A stretch of 8,648 nucleotides of DNA from DASQVO01 sp035640715 (GTDB lineage: Bacteria; Actinomycetota; Actinomycetes; Streptosporangiales; Streptosporangiaceae). Both the position numbers and the translations under genes were made by a program. Shown here in pieces: positions 1 through 6,826 of this stretch; within the stretch, counting starts at the first letter, position 1; the number at the start of each line of letters is the position of its first letter. Below the pieces are notes generated by a model. The model was not told where the DNA came from. It ran no database searches and saw nothing but the letters and a program-made list of their open reading frames with translations. The stretch covers positions 1-8,648 of the forward strand of contig DASQVO010000013.1 of NCBI GenBank assembly GCA_035640715.1, in the 5' to 3' direction.

Positions 1-1
1 C

Positions 2-109
2 GAGGAGATGGATCTGGCCGCCGACGAGGTGGATCCGCCGCTTGATGCAGACGACCTGCCGGAGGTGCAGGTCGCCAGCCGCGGCAGGGGCAGGGGCAGG
101 CGGCGGTAG
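2..109 (+). CDS. 3' end of an unidentified gene with an acidic stretch and Arg/Gly-rich tail
   Basis: Only the last 35 codons are visible. The open frame runs in from the left edge and ends at TAG 107-109. The visible part starts with an Asp/Glu-rich stretch (EEMDLAADEV, then DADDLPEV) and ends in the basic tail SRGRGRGRRR. An acidic linker followed by a short RG-repeat tail is common at the disordered C-terminus of nucleic-acid-binding proteins, so RNA or DNA binding is a guess; no catalytic motif is in view. Third codon positions are about 86% G or C, as expected for a real gene in such a genome, and the other forward frame tested (frame 1) hits a stop within 15 codons. The tail is encoded by three copies of GGCAGG. 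The gene converges on the tre operon. Function unknown. Confidence 0.6.
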   Translation, partial: EEMDLAADEVDPPLDADDLPEVQVASRGRGRGRRR

Positions 110-150
110 CGCGTGGGCGCCTCCGGGCAGGTGACGGCCGACCTGCTCTT

Positions 151-173
151 CAGTAGCAACGACGCTGTTACTG
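151..173. repeat. Imperfect inverted repeat in the convergent spacer
   Basis: CAGTAGCA (151-158) and TGTTACTG (166-173) can pair over eight positions, one of them a G-U wobble, around a 7-base loop. The repeat lies 41 bases after the stop of the left-hand gene and 13 bases before a possible GTG start at 186, and it is downstream of treZ read on the other strand. It could be a terminator stem for either convergent gene, although no T-tract follows, or an operator for the small ORF. It stands out because it is less GC-rich than its surroundings. The sequence does not decide between these roles. Confidence 0.4.
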
Positions 174-185
174 ACTGGAGGAATC

Positions 186-299
186 GTGGACCTGCCCTCC
201 ATCCCAGACAATGTTGAGCCAGCAGCGCTGACCACGGTGCTGGACGGGCGGCCGTTCAGCATGGGCCAGATGATTGCCTGGTCGGGTCCTCCGTGGTGA
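186..299 (+). CDS. Possible small ORF (37 aa) overlapping the treZ 3' end
   Basis: A GTG at 186 is preceded by a strong GGAGG (177-181) with a 4-base gap and opens a 37-codon frame ending at TGA 297-299. The product begins VDLPSIPDNV and ends MGQMIAWSGPPW. I do not recognise it and see no signal peptide or membrane segment. Third codon positions are about 78% G or C, compatible with coding but weak in so short a frame. Its last 44 bases are antisense to the end of treZ. It may be a true small protein, the 5' stump of a gene cut off at the treZ junction, or chance. The ribosome-binding site is the main support. Confidence 0.25.
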   Translation: MDLPSIPDNVEPAALTTVLDGRPFSMGQMIAWSGPPW

Positions 300-2055
300 C
301 GAGGGCGAAGGACTCGGGCGGCAGTTCCAGGACGCAGCCCGAGTGGCTCACCTCCACCGACGCGAGCAGGGCAACGCCGACGGGCCGGTCGAGGCGGACG
401 TTGTCCCACTCGCCGGCCAGGTTGCAGGCGAGCCGGAGCGAGCCCCGGTGCAGTACGAGCCACCGTTCCCCCGGACCCGACTCGACTGTGAACCTGTCCA
501 GCCTCGGATCGGCCAGCTCGGGGTAACGGTGCCGCAGCGCGATCAGCGCGCGGTACAGCTCCAGCATCGAACGGTGCCTGGGGACGGCCACCTCTTCCCA
601 GTCCAGCGTGGACCGCTCTACCGTGCGCGGTGACAGCGGATCCGGGACCTCGGAATCTCCCCAGCCGTGTGCGGCGAATTCCGCACGGCGGCCGCGCCGC
701 ACGGCCTCGGCCAGGTCTGGGTCGGGGAAAGAGGCGAAGAACTGCCACGGAGTGCTCGCCGCCCACTCCTCGCCCATGAAGATCATGGGCGTGAAGGGCG
801 AGCAGAGCACGATGGCCGCCCCGCATGCGAGCAGGCCCGGCCGCACGCTCGCCGACAGCCGGTCCCCCTGAGCGCGGTTGCCGATCTGGTCGTGATTCTG
901 CAGGTAGCACACGAACCGGCTGCCGGGGATCCGGTGGACGTCCACCGGACGGCCGTGGGACCGGTCGCGGAACGACGACCAGGTGCCAGCATGGAAGTAC
1001 GCCGAGCGCAGCGCCGTCTCCAGGGCGTCGGGCGCCGCGAAGTCCGCGTAGTAGCCATGTGTCTCGCCGGTCAGCGCGACGTGCAGCGCATGATGGATGT
1101 CGTCGCACCACTGGGCCGTGAGGCCGTAGCCGTTGGCCTCACGCGGGGTGATCAGCTTCGGGTCGTTGAGATCGGATTCCGCGATCAGGCTCAGCGGCCG
1201 GCGCAGCCCGGCGGATAGCGCGTCGACCACGGCGGCAAGCTCTTCGAGCAGGTGCACGGCCCGGCGGTCGGCAATCGCGTGCACCGCGTCCAGCCGCAGG
1301 CCATCGACGTGAAAGTCCCGCAGCCAGCCGCACGCGTTGTCGATCACGTAACGGCGCACCTCATCAGACCCGGGGCCATCCACGTTGAGCGCGGGGCCCC
1401 AGATATTGTGGCCGGCGAAGTAGGGCCCGAAACGGTCCAGGTACGCGCCGGATGGCCCGATGTGGTTGTAGACGACATCCAGCAGCACGCCGAGACCGCG
1501 CGCATGGCAGGCGTCCACGAACCGCTTGAACCCGTCGGGTCCGCCGTACGGCTCATGTACCGCATACCAGAGCACGCCGTCGTAACCCCATCCGGCGGTA
1601 CCGTCGAACGCGTTGACCGGCATGACCTCAACCATGTCGATGCCCAGGTCAACCAGGTGATCGAGCCGTTCGATGGCCGCGTCGAAGGTACCCGCGGGCG
1701 TGAACGTGCCGATGTGCAGCTCATAGAGGACGGACCCGGGCAGCGCACGGCCGGTCCAGGCCGCATCCGACCAGCGGAACGCGGCGTGGTCATAGCTCCT
1801 GGACGGTCCGTGCACCCCTCGCGGCTGCCAGAGCGAGCGCGGATCCGGCAGCGGCGTTTCGTCATCGTCGAGCAGCAACGCGTAGTCGGTGCCCGGGGGG
1901 AGCGGCTCTGGCGCGTGCCACCAGCCGCCTTCCCCCCGGAACAGCTCGAGTTCCTCCGGCGCTTCGAACCCGGCCAGCAGCCGGACCCGCCGCCGATCCG
2001 GCGCCCACACCGAGCCAACCCGCACCGGGCCCTCCCTTGCCAGGCCCGCGGTCAC
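256..2055 (-). CDS. treZ: Malto-oligosyltrehalose trehalohydrolase (TreZ), GH13
   Basis: TreZ (EC 3.2.1.141) is a cytoplasmic enzyme that hydrolyses the alpha-1,4 bond next to the trehalose end of maltooligosyltrehalose and releases free trehalose. It is the last step of the TreX-TreY-TreZ route. The 599-residue length fits the family. An N-terminal beta domain (about 1-100, with GSVWAPDRRRVRL near 14-26) precedes the (beta/alpha)8 barrel. The barrel carries YELHIGTF (111-118), DVVYNH (193-198), DGLRLDAVH (nucleophile Asp256), LIAESD (acid/base Glu293) and LQNHDQIGNR (Asp389), so the catalytic triad is complete. A C-terminal beta domain runs from about residue 520. The start is GTG at 2053-2055, overlapping the treY stop as GTGA, with GAGGT at 2061-2065 five bases upstream, which suggests translational coupling to treY. 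The family is related to branching enzyme GlgB, but length, context and motif spacing favour TreZ. Confidence 0.96.
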   Translation of the reverse strand: MTAGLAREGPVRVGSVWAPDRRRVRLLAGFEAPEELELFRGEGGWWHAPEPLPPGTDYALLLDDDETPLPDPRSLWQPRGVHGPSRSYDHAAFRWSDAAWTGRALPGSVLYELHIGTFTPAGTFDAAIERLDHLVDLGIDMVEVMPVNAFDGTAGWGYDGVLWYAVHEPYGGPDGFKRFVDACHARGLGVLLDVVYNHIGPSGAYLDRFGPYFAGHNIWGPALNVDGPGSDEVRRYVIDNACGWLRDFHVDGLRLDAVHAIADRRAVHLLEELAAVVDALSAGLRRPLSLIAESDLNDPKLITPREANGYGLTAQWCDDIHHALHVALTGETHGYYADFAAPDALETALRSAYFHAGTWSSFRDRSHGRPVDVHRIPGSRFVCYLQNHDQIGNRAQGDRLSASVRPGLLACGAAIVLCSPFTPMIFMGEEWAASTPWQFFASFPDPDLAEAVRRGRRAEFAAHGWGDSEVPDPLSPRTVERSTLDWEEVAVPRHRSMLELYRALIALRHRYPELADPRLDRFTVESGPGERWLVLHRGSLRLACNLAGEWDNVRLDRPVGVALLASVEVSHSGCVLELPPESFALVTTEDPTRQSSGPC

Positions 2056-4379
2056 GGGGCACCTCGCACGAGCAGCGCCACGGGATACCTGGTGAACAGC
2101 TCATCCAGCAGCGCGCCGCCGCCGGTCGCCTGCTGGGCGGGCTGCCCGGTGAGCACGTCCGTCCACGCGCCCATGTCGCCAGGAAGCGGCAGTGTGGTGC
2201 CCCGCCAGCCCCCGTTCCGTTGCAGCCTCAATGGCAGCCGGGTGGCTACGGCCACCAGCCGGCCGCCGCCACGCTCAAACGCGACGGCATGCTCGGCGGC
2301 CGGTCCCTCCGCCGGCAGGCCGCGGTACCCGGCGAACAGCTCCGGGCGCTCGCGGCGCAGCCGCAGTGTCCGCGCCACCACGAGCAGTTTCGCGGCCCCG
2401 AACTCATCGACCTCCGGCAGCCAGCCGGCGTCGATGCGGGTCAGCAGCTCGCGCCTGGGCCCGAAGTCGACTGGCCGGCGGTTATCGGGGTCCACCAGCG
2501 ACAGGTCCCACAGCTCGGTGCCCTGGTAGAGGTCGGGTACCCCGGGCATGGCGAGCTGGACGAGCTTCTGGCCCAGCGAGTTCGACCATCCGGCCGCCCG
2601 CACCAGGCCGACGAACCGCTCGACGTCCCCGCTCAGCTCAGCGTCGCCGAGCACCGCCTTGGGCCAGGCGGCCACGGCCGCGTCGAACTCCGGGTCCGGG
2701 TCGGTCCAGCTCGTCGCGATCTTGGCTTCCCGTGACGCTTTCTCCAGGTACCCACCCAGACGCTCAGCGGTGATCGGCCACGCGCCAACCAGCGACTGCC
2801 ACGCGAGCAGGTTGAGGGTGGGCTCGGGCAGCCGGGCGCGGGCGGACCAGCGCCGCACGGCCGCGGCGAACTCGGCAGGGATCTCCGACAGCACCGCCAG
2901 CCGCGCCCGCACGTCTTCCGAACGCTTGGTGTCGTGCGTGGACAGCGCCGTCATCGACCGGGGATGGTCGCCGGCGGCGGCCCGCCGGTGGAACTCCGCC
3001 ACCGGCACGCCGAACCGCCCGGGATCGCCACCGACCTCGTTCAGCGCGACGAACCGGTTGTAACGGTAGAAGACGGTGTCCTCGACGCCCTTGGCCATCA
3101 CCATCGCGGCGGTCTGCTGCACGCGGGCGGCCAGCTCGCCATCCGGCTCGCTGGTCATCCGCCGCACCAGGTCATCGATGGTCCCGGCCAGCTCCGGCTG
3201 CCGCCGCGAAGCCTCGGCCGCTGCCGCCGTCAGCGGTTCCGGCACGCCGTCGGCCAGGTAGGAACGGTAGACCGGGAAGGAGGCCAGGAGCTCAATGACA
3301 GCGGATTCGGCCGCCGACGCGCCAGGACGCCCGGGTTCGTCACCGTCCCCGTGCCGCGCGGCGACCCGGACGATCCGGCGCACCTCGGCTCGCAAGATGT
3401 GCTCGGCCACCCATCGCTTCGCCGCGTACTCCATCTCGCGGAGGTCCTGGGTGCCGCATTCCTGCTCGGCGAGCGCAGTGAGCCCTGGCTCGCCGGCCGG
3501 GTCGGCGAACAGGCCGCAGACCAGGCGGAGGGCGTCGTACCCGGTCGTGCCGTCCACCGGCCACCGGCAGGGCAGGGTCTCGTCCGGGCCGAGGATCTTC
3601 TCCACCACCAGCCAGGCGGAGGGGGCTGCCCCGCGGAGCCGGTGCAAGTAACCGCCCGGGTCCGCGAGGCCGTCCGGGTGGTCCACGCGCAGGCCGGTCA
3701 CCTGCCCAGCCTCGACCCAGCCGAGCACCGCACGGTGTGTCGTCGCGAACACCTCCGGGTCCTCGACCCGGACGGCCGCGAGCGTGGCGATGTCGAAGAA
3801 CCGCCGGTAGTTCAGCTCCGTGTTCGCCAGGCGCCAGTCCGCGAGCCGGTAATGCTGCCGTTCGTGCACCTGCTGCGGGGTGCCGCCGCCGGTGCCGGGG
3901 GCGATCGGGAAACGGTGCTCGTAGTAGGCGAGCCGGTCGTCATCGATGGTCAGGTCGGCCACGGCTGCGCTGTCGGCGAGCACCGGCACCATGATCGGTC
4001 CCTGATCCCAGTCGATGTCGAAGAACCGGGCATATGGCGACTCCCGGCCGAGGCGGAGCACGTCCCACCATGCCGGGTTGGCTTCGGGCACGGAGATGCC
4101 CATGTGGTTGGGCACGATGTCGACGACCAGGCCGAGTCCTGCCTCGCGGACCCGCGCCGCCAGGGCCGCGAACCCGTCCGGCCCGCCGAGGGCCGGACTC
4201 GGCACGCTCGGGTCGACCACGTCGTAGCCATGCGTCGAGCCGGGCGTGGCCGCCAGCACCGGCGAGGTGTACAGCGCACCGGCGCCCAGGTCACGCAGGT
4301 AGGAGGCCAGCTCGCCAGCGCCGGCGAAGCTGAGGTCCGGCCCGAGCTGAACCCGGTAGGTGGAAGCGGGGGGCGTCAC
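2052..4379 (-). CDS. treY: Maltooligosyltrehalose synthase (TreY), GH13
   Basis: TreY (EC 5.4.99.15) is an intramolecular transglucosylase. It converts the reducing-end alpha-1,4 linkage of a maltodextrin into the alpha,alpha-1,1 linkage of trehalose, making the substrate of TreZ. The 775-residue product starts with the family-typical TYRVQL (7-12) and LYTSPVLAATPGSTHGYD (36-53). The barrel shows DIVPNHM (87-93), GLRVDHPDGL with nucleophile Asp233, VVEKIL with acid/base Glu260, and LSTHDTKRSEDVRAR with Asp483. The segment MAKGVEDTVFYRYNR (428-442) and LNEVGGDP (446-453) are characteristic of TreY and not of ordinary alpha-amylases. The large insertion in the second half of the barrel (about 285-520) is normal for the family. 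The start is GTG 4377-4379, overlapping the treX stop as GTGA; the upstream ribosome-binding site is weak, so translation probably depends on coupling to treX. No frameshift is seen. Confidence 0.97.
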   Translation of the reverse strand: MTPPASTYRVQLGPDLSFAGAGELASYLRDLGAGALYTSPVLAATPGSTHGYDVVDPSVPSPALGGPDGFAALAARVREAGLGLVVDIVPNHMGISVPEANPAWWDVLRLGRESPYARFFDIDWDQGPIMVPVLADSAAVADLTIDDDRLAYYEHRFPIAPGTGGGTPQQVHERQHYRLADWRLANTELNYRRFFDIATLAAVRVEDPEVFATTHRAVLGWVEAGQVTGLRVDHPDGLADPGGYLHRLRGAAPSAWLVVEKILGPDETLPCRWPVDGTTGYDALRLVCGLFADPAGEPGLTALAEQECGTQDLREMEYAAKRWVAEHILRAEVRRIVRVAARHGDGDEPGRPGASAAESAVIELLASFPVYRSYLADGVPEPLTAAAAEASRRQPELAGTIDDLVRRMTSEPDGELAARVQQTAAMVMAKGVEDTVFYRYNRFVALNEVGGDPGRFGVPVAEFHRRAAAGDHPRSMTALSTHDTKRSEDVRARLAVLSEIPAEFAAAVRRWSARARLPEPTLNLLAWQSLVGAWPITAERLGGYLEKASREAKIATSWTDPDPEFDAAVAAWPKAVLGDAELSGDVERFVGLVRAAGWSNSLGQKLVQLAMPGVPDLYQGTELWDLSLVDPDNRRPVDFGPRRELLTRIDAGWLPEVDEFGAAKLLVVARTLRLRRERPELFAGYRGLPAEGPAAEHAVAFERGGGRLVAVATRLPLRLQRNGGWRGTTLPLPGDMGAWTDVLTGQPAQQATGGGALLDELFTRYPVALLVRGAP

Positions 4380-6586
4380 TCGGCCCGCTCGCTACGCTGT
4401 AGCACGATCAGGGACCGAGCGGCAACGGTGAGCGTGGCCTTGGCCTCCACGGTACGGGCGCCGTCGAGCATGTCCAGCCCGGTAACGTTCGCTATCGCGC
4501 CGGCCGGGCCGCCGAACGCCGCGGCGCCGCCGAAACCGGGCGCGCCGACCAGGCCGACCGGGGCCTCCCCCGCCGCGGTGTCGAGCACGACGGCCCACTT
4601 CTCGCCGTAGTCGCTGGCCGGCAGCACCATCTCCACGTCCTCGGGCGCGGCGTTGAAGCACAGCAGGAACGAGTCGTCGATGACCCGCTCGCCACGCGAA
4701 TCCACATCCGGTATGCCCTGGCCGTTCAGGAAGACCATGACGCAGCGGCCGATGTCGGTCTCCCAGTCCTGCTCTGACATCTCCGTGCCGCCGGCGCTGA
4801 ACCAGGCGATGTCACGCAGCTCGTCGCCGCGCCGGATGGGGCGCCCGGCGAAGAACCTGCGGCGCCGGAACACCGGGTGAGCCCGGCGGAACTGCGACAG
4901 CGCCATGGTGAACGCCAGCAGGTCGGCATTGGCGTCGGCCAGCGACCAGTCCAGCCACGACAGCTCGGTGTCCTGGCAGTAGGCGTTGTTGTTGCCGTGC
5001 TGGGTGCGGCCGATCTCGTCGCCGCCGAGCAGCATCGGCACGCCCTGGGACACCAGCAGGGTCGCCAGCAGGTTGCGCCGCTGCCGGGAGCGGAGCTCGT
5101 TGATGGCGGGATCATCGGTCTCGCCTTCCACGCCGCAGTTCCATGACCGGTTGTCGTCCGCGCCGTCGCGGTTGTCCTCGCCGTTGGCCTCATTGTGCTT
5201 GCTGTTGTAGGAGACGAGGTCGGTGAGCGTGAAGCCGTCATGCGCGGTGACGAAGTTGATCGACGCGTATGGCCGGCGGCCGTCGCGGGCATACAGGTCC
5301 GATGAGCCGGTGATGCGGGAGGCGAACTCGCCGAGGGTGGCGGGCTCGCCGCGCCAGAAATCACGGACCGTGTCGCGGTACTTCCCGTTCCATTCGGTCC
5401 ACAGCGGGGGGAAACGGCCGACCTGGTATCCGCCGGGACCGACGTCCCACGGCTCGGCGATGAGCTTGGCCTGGCTGATCACGGGATCCTGCTGGACGAT
5501 GTCGAAAAAGGCGGCCAGCCGGTCAACGTCGTAAAACTCCCTGGCGAGGGTGGCGGCGAGGTCGAAGCGGAAGCCGTCAACCCGCATTTCGGTGGTCCAG
5601 TAGCGCAGCGAGTCCATGATGAGCTGCAGCGAGTGCGGATCGCGCACGTTCAGCGAGTTGCCGGTGCCCGTGTAGTCCATGTAGTAGCGCGGGTCGTCAT
5701 CCACCAGCCGGTAGTACGCCCGGTTGTCGATGCCGCGCAGGGACAGCGTGGGCCCGAGGTGGTTGCCCTCGGCCGTGTGGTTGTAGACGACATCGAGGAT
5801 CACCTCGATGTTCGCCTCATGGAGCGTGCGCACCATCGCCTTGAACTCCTGCACCTGATAGCCGTCGCTCGCGGTCGCATAGCCGGCATGGGGGGCGAAG
5901 AAGCCGATCGTGTTGTAGCCCCAGTAGTTGCGCAGGCCCCGGTCGGCCAGGACCTTGTCGGTGAGGAACTGATGAACCGGCATCAGCTCGATAGCGGTCA
6001 CGCCCAGCCGGGTCAGATGCTCGATGATGGCAGGATGGGCCAGCCCGGCGTAAGTTCCCCGCATCTCCGGGGGCACGTCGGGATGGCGGAGGGTGAGCCC
6101 GCGGACATGGGCCTCATAAATGAGCGTCTCGTTGTAGGGCGTCCTCGGCGGCCTGTCGTTGGCCCAGTCGAAGAACGGGTTGACCACGATGCCCTTGCAC
6201 ATGTGGTCAGCAGAGTCGTCGTTGTTCCGCTCGTCCGGGGCGCCGAAGTGGTAGCCGAACAACGACTCGTCCCAGTCCAGATCGCCGGTGACCGCCTTGG
6301 CGTACGGGTCGAGCAGCAGCTTGGCGGGGTTGCAGCGCAGGCCCTGGCCGGGGTCGTCGGGGCCGTGCACGCGGAAACCGTAGTGCTGCCCGGGCCCGAT
6401 GCCGGGCAGGTAGCAGTGGTGCACGAAGCCATCCATCTCGGTGAGCTTGACCCGGGTCTCCTTGCCGTCGTCATCGAACAGGCAGAGCTCGACGAAGTCG
6501 GCGACCTCAGAGAACAGGGCGAAATTGGTGCCGGCACCGTCGTAGACGGCCCCGAGGGGATAAGCCGAGCCAGGCCACGGCTGCAT
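4376..6586 (-). CDS. treX: Glycogen debranching enzyme, isoamylase type (TreX/GlgX), GH13
   Basis: This enzyme hydrolyses alpha-1,6 branches of glycogen or of trehalose-capped dextrins and supplies linear maltodextrins to TreY. The start chosen is ATG 6584-6586, giving 736 residues that open with MQPWPGSAYPLGAVYDGAGT, the usual start of actinobacterial homologues. A strong AAGGAG (6592-6597) sits five bases upstream. The frame stays open to another ATG at 6656-6658, but the extra 24 residues are Arg-rich and unlike the family. An N-terminal CBM48-like domain (about 1-150) precedes the barrel. Key motifs are NYWGYNTIGFFAPH (220-233), DVVYNH (265-270), DGFRFDLA (nucleophile Asp342), LIAEPWDVG (acid/base Glu378) and TAHDGFTL (Asp450). 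Near the C-terminus (about 676-697) lies a Gly/Ala-rich stretch that looks like an insertion in the final beta domain. It is the first gene of the operon. Confidence 0.96.
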   Translation of the reverse strand: MQPWPGSAYPLGAVYDGAGTNFALFSEVADFVELCLFDDDGKETRVKLTEMDGFVHHCYLPGIGPGQHYGFRVHGPDDPGQGLRCNPAKLLLDPYAKAVTGDLDWDESLFGYHFGAPDERNNDDSADHMCKGIVVNPFFDWANDRPPRTPYNETLIYEAHVRGLTLRHPDVPPEMRGTYAGLAHPAIIEHLTRLGVTAIELMPVHQFLTDKVLADRGLRNYWGYNTIGFFAPHAGYATASDGYQVQEFKAMVRTLHEANIEVILDVVYNHTAEGNHLGPTLSLRGIDNRAYYRLVDDDPRYYMDYTGTGNSLNVRDPHSLQLIMDSLRYWTTEMRVDGFRFDLAATLAREFYDVDRLAAFFDIVQQDPVISQAKLIAEPWDVGPGGYQVGRFPPLWTEWNGKYRDTVRDFWRGEPATLGEFASRITGSSDLYARDGRRPYASINFVTAHDGFTLTDLVSYNSKHNEANGEDNRDGADDNRSWNCGVEGETDDPAINELRSRQRRNLLATLLVSQGVPMLLGGDEIGRTQHGNNNAYCQDTELSWLDWSLADANADLLAFTMALSQFRRAHPVFRRRRFFAGRPIRRGDELRDIAWFSAGGTEMSEQDWETDIGRCVMVFLNGQGIPDVDSRGERVIDDSFLLCFNAAPEDVEMVLPASDYGEKWAVVLDTAAGEAPVGLVGAPGFGGAAAFGGPAGAIANVTGLDMLDGARTVEAKATLTVAARSLIVLQRSERAE

Positions 6587-6605
6587 GGACACTCCTTGAC
6601 GGTCA

Positions 6606-6685
6606 GGCCGCCCGCGCGGCCATTGCTTGAGGCGGGTGCCAGCCGCCCGCCCCCGCATGCGGGACGGCCCGGGCGGCCATCGCTT
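6606..6685. repeat. Imperfect direct repeat upstream of treX
   Basis: Positions 6606-6628 and 6663-6685 match at 19 of 23 bases, with an offset of 57. The best-conserved core is GCGGCCATYGCTT (6616-6628 and 6673-6685), which differs at one base. The first copy also contains the inverted repeat GGCCGC-CCGC-GCGGCC. The pair could be two binding sites for one regulator or a small duplication in the untranslated leader. In DNA this GC-rich, a chance match is not negligible. Confidence 0.4.
6652..6663. repeat. Perfect 12-bp palindrome CCCGCATGCGGG
   Basis: The palindrome is centred at 6657/6658, 66-77 bases upstream of the treX start codon, between the two copies of the direct repeat. It could be an operator half-site pair or, in RNA, too tight a hairpin to form fully. 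The upstream in-frame ATG of treX lies inside it, which is one more reason not to use that start. Its role is inferred from position only. Confidence 0.35.
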
Positions 6686-6745
6686 CGGCTGGGCCTAGGT
6701 CGGGCCGCCGGGTCCAGCCCTCCTCGCGGTTGTCGAAGCGGCGGC

Positions 6746-6759
6746 AGGCACCGGTGCCT
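6746..6759. promoter_or_regulatory. Perfect 14-bp palindrome AGGCACCGGTGCCT, possible operator
   Basis: Two 7-base arms without a spacer form a perfect palindrome 160-173 bases upstream of the treX ATG. Its symmetry and length fit a dimeric repressor or activator site. No other copy was noticed in the window. The regulator is not identifiable from this sequence. Its distance from the treX start would allow it to sit at or just upstream of the operon promoter. Confidence 0.35.
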
Positions 6760-6826
6760 CAGCCAGCAGAAGCCCGTGCAAGACAATAATGGGGGGTTCA
6801 CACCCGGTGCCGCACGCGGGCGGCGG

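Larger units (their letters stand above)
6587..6826 (-). promoter_or_regulatory. Leader/promoter region of the treXYZ operon
   Basis: This 240-base stretch has no convincing gene and lies between the treX start and the stop of the upstream membrane-protein gene on the same strand. It holds the treX ribosome-binding site (6592-6597), an inverted repeat GGCCGC/GCGGCC (6606-6621), two perfect palindromes (6652-6663 and 6746-6759) and a 23-bp imperfect direct repeat. The only AT-rich patch is around 6783-6790 (ACAATAAT on the plus strand). It could be a -10 element, but I see no matching -35 at normal spacing on either strand. Downstream of the upstream gene's stop there are only weak stems, for example GGGT/ACCC at 6794-6805, so read-through from that gene into treX cannot be excluded. 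Confidence 0.45.

Noticed and set aside
219..243. CCAGCA/TGCTGG inverted repeat as a treZ terminator
   Set aside because: Only six pairs with a 13-base loop, not followed by a T-rich run; easily chance.
256..2055. treZ read as glycogen branching enzyme (glgB)
   Set aside because: The GH13 families are related, but the length, the YELHIGTF start of the barrel, the LIAESD motif and the position after treY identify trehalohydrolase.
1252..2529. Plus-strand open frame (425 codons) opposite treZ and the end of treY
   Set aside because: Antisense to two enzymes with intact catalytic motifs; no domain and no independent support.
2934..4610. Long plus-strand open frame (558 codons) opposite treY and the end of treX
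   Set aside because: Low-complexity translation rich in Arg, Gly, Pro and Val with no motif, spanning the treX/treY junction. It is a mirror of the strongly supported minus-strand genes.
6587..6658. 24-residue N-terminal extension of TreX from the ATG at 6656-6658
   Set aside because: The extension is Arg-rich and unlike homologues, the ATG lies inside a palindrome, and the internal ATG at 6584-6586 has a strong AAGGAG at good spacing and the family-typical MQPWPG start.
6794..6824. Terminator after the small membrane-protein gene
   Set aside because: Only weak stems (GGGT/ACCC, GCCGC/GCGGC) are found and no convincing T-tract follows; noted in the leader entry but not called.
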